The notes: a model not told the origin generated them from the sequence alone. A DNA stretch of 64,000 nt from VRUE01 sp963796705 (GCA_963796705.1 CAWCMK010000004.1:1-64000), one strand, 5' to 3'; shown: positions 7,785 through 17,567, counted from the first letter of the stretch. Numbers and translations are program-made.

Positions 7785-9343
7785 AAGCCCACGCCGCCCC
7801 AGCGCGAAGGGAACCGTTCGCAGGAGGATCTTGATGTCCAACCAGAGCGACCAGTTGGCACCATAGAGGTAGTCGATCTTGGTCATCTCGTTGAGCGGGA
7901 ATGCGGGCCGAGCCGAAGATCTGCCAGAGGCCGGTGACACCCGGGGGAACGAGAAGGCGGTGTCGCTGGTGGCCCTCGATCAGGCGCGTCCTCATCGACC
8001 ACCAGCGGACGCGGGCCGACCAGCGACATATCGCCGCGCAGGACGTTGAGGAGCTGGGGCAGCTCATCGAGCGAGGTGCGGCGCAGGAAGCGGCCGACGC
8101 GGGTGATGCGCGGGTCATCGGCGATCTTGAAAAGGCCGCCGCCGGCCTCGTTGCGGTGGGCGAGGGCGGCGCGCTGGGCATCGGCACCGTCGACCATCGT
8201 GCGGAACTTGTAGATCTCGAAGACGCGGTCCTCGCGGCCGACACGGCGCTGGCGAAAGAGGACCGGGCCGCGCGAGTCGAGCTTGATTGCGACGGCGATC
8301 ATCGCCAGCAGCGGGGCAATCAGCAGCAGGCCGACCAGGGTGGTCGACGAGGTCGAAGCTGCGCTTGATCAGCCAGGAGGAGCGGGCGAGGCCGTGCCGG
8401 CGAATGCCGAGCAGCGTCGCGCCCTCCACTTCGTCGAGCTCGTAGGCCGAACCCACCGCCTCGAAGAGCCGCGGCAGGACGCTGACCCGCACGCCAAGGC
8501 GCTTGACGACCCGGATCGCGTTGAGAAGGTCGGTGGTCGCTATCGCCGCGACCGGGCGCGATCAGCGCCCGGTCGACCCGGTGCTCGCCGCAGCAGGCGC
8601 TCAAGCGCGTCAAAACCGCCCAGCAGCGGCAGCTCGTTCTTGCTCGTGTCGTCGGGGCTCAGGGGGACCCGCCCCACCACGTGGACCTTGGCCCCGTGGC
8701 TGCGCTTCAGCTTGGTCGAGAGCCAGTGGGCCGCGTCGGCGTTGGCGAGGATCACGCAGCGTTCCTCGTCCACCAGCATTCCCGCCAGGCGCCGGGCGAG
8801 GCTGCGCATCGCCAGCATCAGGACGAACAGCAGCCCCCAGAAGGCCAGCGCCTGTTCGCGGCCGAAGGTGCCGTCGACGATGTTCACGCCGGCGAGAAAG
8901 GCCATCAGCGTGTAGAGGGAGGCGACGTAGAAGACCGTCGGCGCCTCGTCGAGGGTGGTCTTGTGGACGATGTGCTGGTCGCGGTCATAGAGGCCCGCCA
9001 GCTTGCAGACCGGGACCACCATCGCGATCGCGACGAAGGCCAGGGGACCCAGGGAATCGTTGCCGAGGACGGGGATCGCGAGGACGAAGGCCGCGGCGGC
9101 GGCGATCAGATCCGCACAGGCGAGCAGCCGCCGATAGATGGCATCGCGAGGGGTATCGGGCGTCGCAGAGTCGCCCTCGGCATCCGCGGTCCCCGCGCGT
9201 TGCGGCCGCGGAGGGGCGTCCTGAACGTCGCTGTGCGCGAGTGGCGGCGGCCCATGCCGACTCGACCGGACCGGAGTGCTCAGGACCGCCTCGAGCGCTC
9301 CCCCGAAGCGTGGCCGTCTCTTGTCTCTAGCGCGTCGTGAGTC
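7775..9343 (-). pseudogene. Polyprenyl-phosphate sugar-phosphate transferase with several frameshifts
   Basis: All parts of a bacterial sugar transferase (WbaP/EpsE type) are present in order but in different frames. There is a membrane domain (LLACADLIAAAAAFVLAIPV and later helices), then RVSVLPRLFEAVGSAYELDE, RSSWLIKRSFDLV, the catalytic core GPVLFRQRRVGREDRVFEIY with KFRTM, RRTSLDELPQLLNVLRGDMS, LVGPRPL, PPGVTGLWQIFG, and the tail DYLYGANWSLWLDIKILLRT. At least four shifts are needed. So many shifts in an otherwise perfectly conserved gene suggest sequencing error more than decay. It starts assembly of a surface polysaccharide on the lipid carrier. The start is approximate. Confidence 0.78.
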
Positions 9344-9658
9344 GACATAGGCTGCCGTCAAGAGAACGCGCCTGCGAACGCCGGCCCTGGCACGCGTGGG
9401 TCGAATTTCCAACCGCGGTCGAGCGCGGCACGGTCGCGACCCTTGCTCCGGCCCGCTCTGGCGCCGGCCGGCTGCTTTACCAGCGGCGCCACAACGCAGC
9501 CGCAGGCCAACCACCGTGCCGGGCAGCACCACAATCCACACCGCGAGCGCTATCGCCAAGGTCATCGTCACCCTCGGGTCGGGTCAGATTGACTCTCCCC
9601 CCGGGACCGGACGGCTAAACGCGCACGGAGACAGGCGAACGCGGCGCAGACGCTGAAA
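9344..9658 (-). other. Gap holding a short hydrophobic reading frame
   Basis: From 9571 the minus strand reads MTMTLAIALAVWIVVLPGTV, one membrane helix, then an Arg-rich tail of low plausibility that runs into the sugar transferase frame. It may be a small membrane peptide cut by a frameshift, or a chance frame. I recognise nothing else here. Confidence 0.3.
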
Positions 9659-10075
9659 CTAGTACTTATCTCCTACCTGGGTGGTCATCTCGCGCCCAGC
9701 GAGACGCAATACAGGTCCGACCCCGTCGATTTGATCGGGGGCATCTGATGAGGGGACGGGCTCGGCCGCGTCGAGGTCCGCCAGGTAGACGAATACCGCG
9801 TGGTTTAGGACCTCCTCGACGGGCAGATCGTGCTTGAGAGCCTTGCGTTCAAGGGCGCCCTCGACCTCGGGGTCGAGTCGCAGATAGAAGGTCCCCCCCG
9901 CGTCCTGGAGCGTCGGCATCTGGCCCCGATAGAGCGTCGGCATCTCGACCGGTGGCCGCGCCGACCTGAGCCGGCGGCTGTAATGGATGAGCGCCGCTTC
10001 GACGCCGGCCGCGACGTCATGGCGAAAACGCGTTTCGAGGCCAAACCTTGCAAATTTGCTGAGTGCGATCTTCAC
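9659..10075 (-). CDS. Small RHH-like protein, relative of the 11,073-11,333 gene
   Basis: The 138-residue product has TFYLRLDPEVEGALERKALK then LPVEEVLNHAVFVYLADLDA. A beta strand followed by two helices resembles a ribbon-helix-helix domain. The same pattern (VALSLDEELWSAFQSEAAAQ, HAALYFVAELD) recurs in the protein on the other side of the sigma factor, so the two are likely paralogues. Function is unknown; DNA binding or sigma-factor control are guesses from context. The N-terminus KIALSKFARFGLETRF is unlike anything I recognise. Confidence 0.6.
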   Translation of the reverse strand: MKIALSKFARFGLETRFRHDVAAGVEAALIHYSRRLRSARPPVEMPTLYRGQMPTLQDAGGTFYLRLDPEVEGALERKALKHDLPVEEVLNHAVFVYLADLDAAEPVPSSDAPDQIDGVGPVLRLAGREMTTQVGDKY

Positions 10076-10105
10076 GGCTCTCCCGTAGCGAGGGTGAAAC
10101 TACCT

Positions 10106-10216
10106 TCAGCAGTACAATTTTTTAACCCGAAGCCCAGAATTCCTCCTAACTTCGGCCTGCTTTGCGACGTTTTTCGCCCAAGTCGATTGCATCCCTGGTC
10201 CTTTTTTAGTCCCCAT
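10106..10216 (-). CDS. Possible 36-residue basic peptide
   Basis: The ATG at 10216 has a good ribosome site (GGAGAG, 5 nt upstream). The product begins MGTKKGPGMQSTWAKNVAKQ and ends RVKKLYC. It is strongly basic with few acidic residues. It lies in a relatively AT-rich interval upstream of the divergent sigma factor. No family is recognised, and it could be chance. Confidence 0.35.
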   Translation of the reverse strand: MGTKKGPGMQSTWAKNVAKQAEVRRNSGLRVKKLYC

Positions 10217-10424
10217 AGTTCTCTCTCCGATGCCTAGCGCTTTTTCTGATTTATAGGTCTCCGATATCGGTCCACTTGAGCGCGAGTCGGAAATCTGGAC
10301 GAATATTGAGGATTGACACCCCGTCCCAATCGCATAGTCTCGGGCGCCGCTCGCACCAATTTGCGAGCTCTGTGGAAAACGACACAACCCAGCTCGGACG
10401 ATCACCAAGGATCGGGAGATAAAC
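10217..10424. promoter_or_regulatory. AT-richer intergenic region upstream of the sigma factor gene
   Basis: This stretch is visibly less GC-rich than its surroundings and separates divergent genes, so it probably contains their promoters. A GGGAG ribosome site for the sigma gene lies at 10414-10418. I could not assign a specific -35/-10. Confidence 0.4.
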
Positions 10425-11057
10425 GTGGAAGTGCCGCAGGGAGCCAGTCAGCCGTTTGACATACGCAGGAACTCAGACTCGGCCGATACGGATCGACCCG
10501 ATAGCCGACTGGTCCAGCAGGCCGTCCGCCGCGCCAAGCAGGGCGAGATGGATGCGATGCACTTCCTCTACGTCCGCTACGCGACCGACGTGCAGCGCTA
10601 CGTCAACAGCTTCGTCCACGACGAGCACGAGGCCGAAGACATCACCCAGAACATCTTCGCGAAGCTGATCAAGGCGATCGCCAAATACGAGGAGCGCGAC
10701 GTCCCCTTCACCGCCTGGATCCTGCGCGTCTCGCGCAACGCGGCGCTCGATCACATCCGCGCCCGGCGGGCGATCCCGACCGAGGAGGTGCGGGGCGCCG
10801 ATGACGGCCACACCCAGACGAGCTTCAACCGCGGCCAGGATCTGCGCCAGGCGCTCGAGCGACTGCCCGACGATCAGCGCGAGGTGCTGGTCCTGCGCCA
10901 CATCGTCGGCCTCTCACCGCTGGAGATCGCCGACACCCTGGGCAAGACCGAGAGCTCGGTCCACGGCCTGCACCACCGTGGCCGGCGCACCCTGAAGGCA
11001 AATCTCGTCGAGCTCGGCGCGGCGCCGGTCGTCGCGCAGCACTCGGCGAGCGCCTGA
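10425..11057 (+). CDS. ECF-type RNA polymerase sigma factor
   Basis: Region 2 is seen as AMHFLYVRYATDVQRYVNSF, EDITQNIFAKLIKAIAKYEE and FTAWILRVSRNAALDHIRAR. Region 4 is LERLPDDQREVLVLRHIVGL then EIADTLGKTESSVHGLHHRG. At 210 residues it fits the usual ECF length. The GTG start at 10425 is supported by GGGAG 7 nt upstream. No zinc-type anti-sigma gene follows. Instead, two small RHH-like proteins flank it on the opposite strand and are the candidates for its control. The target regulon cannot be told from the sequence. Confidence 0.9.
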   Translation: MEVPQGASQPFDIRRNSDSADTDRPDSRLVQQAVRRAKQGEMDAMHFLYVRYATDVQRYVNSFVHDEHEAEDITQNIFAKLIKAIAKYEERDVPFTAWILRVSRNAALDHIRARRAIPTEEVRGADDGHTQTSFNRGQDLRQALERLPDDQREVLVLRHIVGLSPLEIADTLGKTESSVHGLHHRGRRTLKANLVELGAAPVVAQHSASA

Positions 11058-11072
11058 GCGCCGCCCGGCACT

Positions 11073-11333
11073 TCAGGCCTCGCCGCACTCCTCGAGGATC
11101 CGTTTGGTGAGGCGACCGGAGTCGAGCTCGGCGACGAAATAGAGCGCCGCGTGCTCAGCCAGCTGCTCGCTGGAGACGCCCTGCGCGGCGGCCTCGGACT
11201 GAAAGGCGCTCCAGAGCTCCTCATCGAGACTCAGGGCGACCTCCATCATCTCCTGGTGATGCTGCTCGCGGGCGAACTCGGGGAAGCGCCAGCCCGGCCG
11301 GCCGATGCCCTTGTCGTGCAGATAGACGCGCAT
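11073..11333 (-). CDS. Small RHH-like protein, relative of the 9,659-10,075 gene
   Basis: The product holds VALSLDEELWSAFQSEAAAQ and EQLAEHAALYFVAELDSGRL, the same strand-helix-helix pattern as its relative on the other side of the sigma factor. The frame stays open upstream of the ATG at 11333 and reads RLGAFASGALADEVANGADH, LPPRLARAM, which looks conserved. The real protein may therefore start near ATG 11439, with a frameshift between. Function is unknown. Confidence 0.6.
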   Translation of the reverse strand: MRVYLHDKGIGRPGWRFPEFAREQHHQEMMEVALSLDEELWSAFQSEAAAQGVSSEQLAEHAALYFVAELDSGRLTKRILEECGEA

Positions 11334-11625
11334 CGCCCGCGCCAGGCGCGGCGGCAGGTGATCGGCGCCGTTTGCGACCTCATCGGCGAGCGCCCCGCTG
11401 GCAAAGGCGCCGAGCCTGATGAGTGACCTCGCGCCTCATCGCCGCCACCGCAGGCAACAGCGGACGTGCCGGACGCCGATCAAAACGTATCTCCGGGCAG
11501 CCACGAAGTTCTCCTCTTCAGTTCTCGCGGCGCCTAACCCGCCTGGCGATTTTAGGCAGGCGGGTAAATTCCGGATGAGTTTCATTCATTTTGCCGCCAA
11601 ATTTGCGACCCGCAATACCCCCGAT
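11334..11625. other. Intergenic region between the RHH-like gene and relA/spoT
   Basis: The left part probably codes the N-terminus of the RHH-like protein. Between about 11,540 and 11,570 there is an imperfect hairpin (CCCGCCTG and CAGGCGGG around GCGATTTTAGG) that could end the relA/spoT-side or opposing transcript. No other gene is seen. Confidence 0.4.
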
Positions 11626-13885
11626 CTAGGCGGCCGGCGTGATCCGGTAGACGTCGAAGACCGACTCGACGTTTCGCAGGCGCGAGATGCAGTTCTTCAG
11701 CTGCTCGGTGTCGCCGACCTCGACGACGAAGCGGTTCTTGACCATCGGCGAGTCGGTCGTGCAGGTGGCGCCGATGATGTTGATCCCGGCCTCCGAGAAG
11801 GTCCGCGAGAGGTCCTCGAGCAGGCGGGTGCGATCGTAGGCGTCGATCTGGATCTCGACCCGGTAGGAGGACTCGTTCTCGCCGTCCCAGCTGACCCCGA
11901 CGAAGCGTTCGGGGTCCTTTTTCAGGGCCTTCAGGTTGCGGCAGTCGGTGCGGTGGATCGTGATCCCGCGGCCGAGGCTGACGTAGCCGGCGATCTCATC
12001 GCCCGGCACCGGCCGACAGCACTTGGCGAGCCGCACCGCGACGTTGCCCGCGCCCTTGACGGAGATCCCGTAGGTCGAGGCCTCCTTGGTGCGGCGCGCT
12101 TTGTCCTCGCGCTCGCGTGAGAGCCCCGGCGGGTGCTGCTCCTCGACCGCCTCGCCGGCCTTGAGGCGCTGCCATGATCTTGTTGGCGACGGTCTTGGTC
12201 GAGATCTTGCCCTGGCCGAGGGCGATGTAGAACTCGGAGGCCTTGTGGTGGCCGACCTCGCGGATCACGTCGGCCAGAAGCGGCGAGCCGGCGACCTTCT
12301 GCATCGGCAGCCCGCGGGTGCGGAGCGCTTCCTCGAGGCCCTCGCGGCCCTTGCGCTCGGCGTCCTCGCGGCTCTCCTCTTTGAAGAAGGCGCGGATCTT
12401 GTTGCGGGCGCGGCTGGTCCGCACCAGCTTCAGCCAGTCGCGGGAGGGGCCGCGCTTTTGCTTGGCGGTCATCACCTCGACGATGTCGCCCGAGCGCAGC
12501 TGGTAGTGCAGCGGCACGATGTTGCCGTTGACCTTGGCGCCGACCGTGCGGTGGCCGACGTCGGTGTGGACGGCGTAGGCGAAGTCAAGCGGCGTCGAGC
12601 CGGCCGAGAGGTTCTTGACTTCGCCCTTCGGGGTGAAGACGAAGACCTCATCCTCGAAGAGGTCGACCTTCAGCGACTCGAGGAACTCGGCCGGGTCCTG
12701 CTCGCCCTCGGCCTCGACCAGCTGGCGCAGCCAGGTCATCTTCTCCTTCTGGCGCCCGGAGCCGCTGCCCTCCTTGTAGGTGACGTGGGCGGCGATCCCG
12801 TACTCGGCCAGCTTGTGCATCTCCTCGGTGCGGATCTGGATCTCAAGCGGCTTGCCCTCGGGCCCGATCACGGTCGTGTGCAGCGCCTGATACATGTTCG
12901 CCTTCGGCATCGCGACGAAGTCCTTGAAGCGGCCCGGCAGCGGCTTCCAGAGCGAGTGGATGACGCCGATCGTCCCGTAGCAGTCCTTGACCGAGCCGAC
13001 GATCACCCGCATCGCGGTCAGGTCGAAGATCTCGTTGAACTCGCGGCCCTTCTTGGTCATCTTCGTGTAGATCGAGTAGAAGTGCTTGGCGCGGCCGGAG
13101 ATCTCGGCCTCGATCCCGAGGCCCTCGAGCTCGGCGGCGAGGAATTCCCCCGCCTCGCTGACGTAGGCCTCGCGCTCGGCGCGCTGCTGGGCGACGAGCT
13201 GTTTGATCTCGGTGTACTTGCGCGGGTGAAGCGTCTGGAAGGCGAGGTCCTCGAGCTCCCATTTGATCGCGTGGATCCCCAACCGGTGGGCCAGCGGCGC
13301 GTAGATTTCCAGCGTCTCGCGCGCCTTGGTCGTCTGCTTTTGCTTCGGCAGGGCGCCGAGGGTGCGCATGTTGTGGAGGCGATCGGCCAGCTTGATCAGG
13401 ATCACCCTGACGTCGGTGGCCATCGCGACCATCATCTTGCGGTAGTTCTCGGCCTGGCGCTCATCGCGGCTCTCGAAGGTGATCCCGGTCAGCTTCGTCA
13501 CCCCGTCGACCAGCTGGGCGATCTCCTCGCCGAACTCCTCGCCGATCTGCTCGAGGCTGGCGCTCGTGTCCTCGACCGTGTCGTGCAGGAGCGCCGCGCA
13601 GAGGGTCGCCGTGTCAAGCCGCATCCCGGCGCAGATCTGGGCGACGCCGACCGGGTGGGTGATGAACTCATCGCCCGAGTGGCGGCGCTGGTCGGCGTGG
13701 CGCTCGCAGGCGAACTCGAAGGCGTGGCGGAGCGCCTCGCGGTCGATGCTCGCCAGGGCGAGGGCCGTCTCGGCGGCGCTGGGGGCGCCATCGGCGGCGA
13801 CGGCGCCCTCGGGCGCGGCGCCGGCACCGTTGCCCGCGGCGGCCGAGTCGAACTCCTCGACAACCGCGAAGAGGTCGGCGAGCAA
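11626..13885 (-). CDS. relA: Bifunctional (p)ppGpp synthetase/hydrolase, RelA/SpoT (one frameshift)
   Basis: The protein has an HD hydrolase domain (ADQRRHSGDEFITHPVGVAQ, ALLHDTVEDT), a synthetase domain (GRFKDFVAMPKANMYQALHT), a TGS domain (VFTPKGEVKNLSAGSTPLDF then AYAVHTDVG), and a C-terminal ACT domain (VEIQIDAYDRTRLLEDLSRT, INIIGATCTTD). The frame breaks near 12,175. Restoring it gives QRLKAGEAVEEQHPPG and then CCRPVPGDEI. It makes and degrades the stringent-response alarmone. As the only relA/spoT homologue seen and fully conserved on both sides, the shift is most likely an assembly error. Confidence 0.95.
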
Positions 13886-13896
13886 CTCGCCGCGCT

Positions 13897-16383
13897 CTAG
13901 CTCTGTTTGCGTCCTTCGAGGTATTTGCGACCCTCCTGATAGCGGGCGCTGTAGGCGCGAAAGGCGGCCGAGCGCTCCAGATCGGTCTCCTCTGAGGATA
14001 GAACCCCGACGGGACCGCCGCCAGCCCTCAGCTCGCCCCCCAGCAGCCCGAGCTCGGCGAGGACGCGAAAGCAGCGCGCTGCGGTCTCGGGGCCGCGCGG
14101 CGGCGTCCCCTCCCCGGCCAGGGCCGCGCGCAGCGCCTCGCCCTCCAGCTCGCCGCCGGCCTCGCGCAGCGCCCGATAGCAGGCGACGAGCTCGGGGCGC
14201 TGGGCGAGGCGCGAGCCGAGGACGCGCAGCGCAAAGCTGGTCTCGAGCTCGCCCCAGGCGAGGTGCAGGTAGCCGCCGCCCGGCGAGGCGCCCTCCCCCC
14301 CGCGCCAGGCGAGCCCGGCGAGGCGCTCAAGCGCCGCCGAGGCGGGCGGGTCGATGAGGACGACGTGCTCAAAGGCACAGACCAGCTCGGGCTCGCGCTC
14401 CAGGTCCTCGTACTCGGCGAGCTCGGCGCCCCCCTGGCGCAGGTGGGCGCGCCGCTTAGCGTCGGCGAGGATGCCGATGACGCTGGCACCGCTCGAGGCG
14501 AGCTCGGCGAGGAGCGCCGCGGCCGAACCGCGCACCGGGCGCCGCGCCCTGGCATCCCCCTGATCCTCGAGCTCGGGCAGCGGGGCGGCGGGATCGGCGC
14601 CGAGCTCGCCCTCAAAGCGCGCCCACCACTCCGTCGCCGCGGCGAGCTCGGGTGCCGATCGCTCCTCCCCCCCAGCGGTCGCCTCGCCGGGACTCCCGGC
14701 GCCCGTCTGGCGGTGCGGGTAGAGCTCGCGCAGGATGAGGCGTGGCTCGACCGAGCCGTTCCAGTGGTTCAGCTCGAGCCGCACCGCGGCGTCGACGTGC
14801 TCCTCCTCGCCGACGCCGAGGCTCGAGCGCCCGAAGGCGACCCCGAGGGCCCGGTGGGCGCCACTGTGCAGGGCGAAGCGGGCGTGGCGGCCCTCCTTGC
14901 CCATCGGGCGCACGTCGCGCACCCGGGCGGCCGGGACCAGCAGCCGCACCCCCGGGTTGCCCATCCCAAAGGGCGCCAGGTTGCCGAGCTCCTCGGCCAG
15001 CTCGAGGCCGAGATCAGCGCCGCCGACCATCGCGTCGATCGGCTCGGTCCGGGTCAGCTCCTCGGGGCCCAGGAGCGCCGCCGCGTGGGCGGCGAAGGAT
15101 TCCTGAAAGGCCTCGAGGCGCTCGGCGCGCAGCTCGAGGCCGGCCGCGGCGCGGTGACCGCCAAAGCCGCTCAGGTGCTCGGCGCAGGCCTCAAGCCCCG
15201 CGAGCAGATCGAAGCCGGGGATGCTGCGGCCCGAGCCGCGCCCGCCCCCCTCCCCGTCGAGTGAGATGACGATCGTCGGGCGATGGTGGCGCTCGACCAG
15301 GCGCGAGGCGACGATCCCGATCACCCCCGGGTGCCAGCCCTCGCCGGCGATGACCAGCGCCGGGGCCTCGCGGAGGCGCTCGGGCAGCTCGCGGCGCGCC
15401 GCCTCGGCGGCGGCGCTGACCCGGTGCTCGGTCTCGCGGCGCTCGGCGTTGGCGCGCTCAAGCTCGGCGGCGATCTCCTTGGCCCGTGCGGGGTCCTCGC
15501 TGAGGAAGAGCTCGACCCCTGCGTCGGCCCGGTAAAGACGCCCGGCGGCGTTGATCCGCGGCGCCAGGCGAAACGCCAGATCGCCCTCATCGAGGCGCGT
15601 CGGCTCAGCGCCCGCCGCCTCGATCAGGGCCCTGATCCCGGGGCGCTGGGCGCGGCGCAGCTGCGTCAGGCCGCGCCGGACCAGAGCCCGGTTCTCACCG
15701 ACGAGCGGGACAACGTCGGCGACGGTTGCCAGGGCGACCAGATCGAGGTCGGCCTCCGAGCCCTCGCGCAGAGCGCAGGCGAGCTTCCAGGCGACCGCGG
15801 CACCGCAGAGCTCGGTGAAGGGGTAGCCGTCGAGTGCCGGGTGCAGGATCGGGCACCCGGGCAGCTGCGCTCCGGGCTGGTGGTGGTCGGTGATGATCAC
15901 CTCGATCCCGAGCCGCTTCGCGAGCTCGACCTCGGCGGCGGCGCTGATCCCGCAATCGACGGTGATCAAAAGCCCCGTGCCGCGCGCCGCGAGGCGCTCG
16001 ACGTTGGCCGCGCTGAGCCCGTAGCCCTCGGCGATCCGGTCGGGGATCAGCCAGTCGCAGTTGGCCCCGAGCTCGCGCAGGGCGCCGACCAGGATCGCCG
16101 TCGCACAGACCCCGTCGACATCGAAGTCGCCGTGGACGGTGATCTGCACCCCGGCGGCGATCGCCGCGCCCAGCCGCTCGGTGATCGTCGCCATCGAGGC
16201 GAACTCGGAGGGATCGTGTGACTCATCGGCCTCGAGGAAGGCGCGCGCCTCATCGGGTGTGCGGTAGCCGCGGCGCACGAGTGTGATCGCGACCGGCTCG
16301 GAGAGCTCGAGCTCCTCGGCCAGCGCCCGCGCCTCGGCGTAGGAGTAGGGCTCTGCTCGGTAGGCCTTGATCGGTTCTGCCAC
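13897..16383 (-). CDS. recJ: Single-stranded-DNA exonuclease RecJ
   Basis: The DHH phosphoesterase motifs are present: ITVHGDFDVDGVCATAILVG, LITVDCGISA and VIITDHHQPG, then the DHHA1 part with FGGHRAAAGLEL. A long C-terminal extension follows, typical of actinobacterial RecJ. The frame is open upstream to 16632, but the conserved part starts at VAEPIKAYRAEPYSYAEARA, so I choose GTG 16383; no strong ribosome site is seen. The product is about 828 residues. It degrades 5' single strands in recombination and mismatch repair. It ends 12 nt before the relA/spoT start, so the two are probably cotranscribed. Confidence 0.92.
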   Translation of the reverse strand: MAEPIKAYRAEPYSYAEARALAEELELSEPVAITLVRRGYRTPDEARAFLEADESHDPSEFASMATITERLGAAIAAGVQITVHGDFDVDGVCATAILVGALRELGANCDWLIPDRIAEGYGLSAANVERLAARGTGLLITVDCGISAAAEVELAKRLGIEVIITDHHQPGAQLPGCPILHPALDGYPFTELCGAAVAWKLACALREGSEADLDLVALATVADVVPLVGENRALVRRGLTQLRRAQRPGIRALIEAAGAEPTRLDEGDLAFRLAPRINAAGRLYRADAGVELFLSEDPARAKEIAAELERANAERRETEHRVSAAAEAARRELPERLREAPALVIAGEGWHPGVIGIVASRLVERHHRPTIVISLDGEGGGRGSGRSIPGFDLLAGLEACAEHLSGFGGHRAAAGLELRAERLEAFQESFAAHAAALLGPEELTRTEPIDAMVGGADLGLELAEELGNLAPFGMGNPGVRLLVPAARVRDVRPMGKEGRHARFALHSGAHRALGVAFGRSSLGVGEEEHVDAAVRLELNHWNGSVEPRLILRELYPHRQTGAGSPGEATAGGEERSAPELAAATEWWARFEGELGADPAAPLPELEDQGDARARRPVRGSAAALLAELASSGASVIGILADAKRRAHLRQGGAELAEYEDLEREPELVCAFEHVVLIDPPASAALERLAGLAWRGGEGASPGGGYLHLAWGELETSFALRVLGSRLAQRPELVACYRALREAGGELEGEALRAALAGEGTPPRGPETAARCFRVLAELGLLGGELRAGGGPVGVLSSEETDLERSAAFRAYSARYQEGRKYLEGRKQS

Positions 16384-16567
16384 AGGCCAAGGCTGGCCGA
16401 GCGGTCGGATGCCAAAACCCGGCCCGAAGGCCGGAACCTGCGCCGCTTGCCGGCGCCGGGGAACTCCGGCCACCTGACCCTCGCCGGCCTTGACGGAGGC
16501 TCGAAATACGCCAGCAAGGCCCTGTCCACTTGCTGGCTCTCGGCCAGCCTGAGACACTGAAAGGGAG

Positions 16568-16789
16568 ATGAAGATGCTGATCGTCGATATCACCAGCGCC
16601 GATGCCGCCCACTCGCGGCTGGGTCGATACAAGGTCCTCGAACGCCGGGGCGATGGCTCTCTCGTGCTAGCTCCCCAGTCAGTCGATGAGGTGATCGCCG
16701 AGGCGGCGGAGCGTCCGCTCAGCGGCGAGGAGTTCCTCGACGCCCTCGACCGGCTCGACGCAGCAGCTTCGCAACAGCCCCAGCGATGA
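16568..16789 (+). CDS. Antitoxin-like small protein
   Basis: This is a 73-residue acidic product, MKMLIVDITSADAAHSRLGR, then VLAPQSVDEVIAEAAERPLS and EEFLDALDRL. The start has an AAAGGGA ribosome site; ATG 16574 is an alternative. The stop overlaps an ATG (CGATGA) that opens a RelE-like reading frame. The small acidic protein coupled to a toxin-like frame suggests a type II antitoxin. No DNA-binding motif is certain. Confidence 0.55.
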   Translation: MKMLIVDITSADAAHSRLGRYKVLERRGDGSLVLAPQSVDEVIAEAAERPLSGEEFLDALDRLDAAASQQPQR

Positions 16790-17081
16790 GTCCCACATAG
16801 GAGCTGCCCGCGGGCTTTGCCCGCGAGTATCTGCGCCTGTCACGCGAGCAGCGCCATGATTTCCGCGAAGCCGTCTCGAAGCTCATCGATGCCCTCAAGG
16901 CCGATCGCGACCCCCCTAGCTCCCTGCGCATCAAGCGCGTCGGGGGCACGAAGGAATCTGGGAGTTTTCCTACTCGGGCGACGGTCGCGCCAATCCGGGA
17001 GGCCCTGAGGTCAAGCCGGGAAAGACGCATCTGATCTGGCTGCGGATCGGGGGGCACGAGATCCTCTCGCGGCCCGAGTAG
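16786..17081 (+). pseudogene. RelE-like toxin, broken by an early stop and a frameshift
   Basis: After ATGAGTCCCACA an in-frame TAG occurs, then the frame reads ELPAGFAREYLRLSREQRHD and FREAVSKLIDALKADRDPPS, SLRIKRVGGT. A missing base near 16,951 shifts it to GIWEFSYSGDGRA, then KPGKTHLIWLRIGGHEIL before the stop. The central IWEFSYSGDGRA and final IWLRIGGHEIL match the beta-strand pattern of RelE/ParE-type toxins, with G-H-E-I-L near the end. The early stop could be a single substitution in a Tyr codon. The pair with the upstream gene looks like a decayed or mis-sequenced toxin-antitoxin module. Confidence 0.6.
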
Positions 17082-17099
17082 CGGTGCTGAGGTCCCCCG

Positions 17100-17266
17100 A
17101 CCGCCCGCCTCCTTCAGGCCGCGGGTCTCAGCTACCACGAGATCGCCGATCGGCGCGGTCGGACCCAGACCAAACGGACCGCTCGATCGCCGAGCGGCGA
17201 TTGGCGCCGCGGGCAACGATTACCGCTGAACTCCCTGAGCACCTCAGCGCCTGCGCTCGGGGTTAG
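17100..17266 (+). pseudogene. Possible sigma-factor region 4 fragment
   Basis: The frame reads LLQAAGLSYHEIADRRGRTQ and, one base over, RSIAERRLAPRATITAEL. This resembles the helix-turn-helix end of a sigma factor (AGLSYREIAERLGWT followed by VNRSIAEGR). No upstream part is present. It is a short, weak call. Confidence 0.3.
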
Positions 17267-17567
17267 CGCGCTCCCACCACTCGATCGCCTCACCGTTTGC
17301 CTGCATCTCTTCGATCGTCCGGGCGATGAAGTGTGCCTTTGAGCCGGTGAGATTCCCGCAGAACTTCCAAAGCTCGCGCGTCGCCCGCTTGTAGTGGTGG
17401 ATCAACTCGTCCAGCTCGAAGGCGTCAAGCTCGCCGGAGTCATAGCGATCAAAGCCCTCGCGCACCAGCTCAAGCAGATCCGCAAGCCGCGCCTCGTGAT
17501 AGGCGATGACGAGTGCGATATCGGCCTTACGCTCGCTCTTCGAGGGCCTGGCTGGCTCAGAACCCAT
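17244..17567 (-). CDS. Hypothetical protein of about 107 residues
   Basis: The ATG at 17567 opens MGSEPARPSKSERKADIALV, followed by a mostly helical protein: IAYHEARLADLLELVREGFD, then LDAFELDELIHHYKRATREL and EEMQANGEAIEWWE. It looks like a real small soluble helical protein with good actinobacterial codon use, but I do not recognise the family. The frame is open further upstream, where it becomes Arg-rich and unlikely. Its 3' end overlaps the sigma-like fragment on the other strand. Confidence 0.6.
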   Translation of the reverse strand: MGSEPARPSKSERKADIALVIAYHEARLADLLELVREGFDRYDSGELDAFELDELIHHYKRATRELWKFCGNLTGSKAHFIARTIEEMQANGEAIEWWERANPERRR

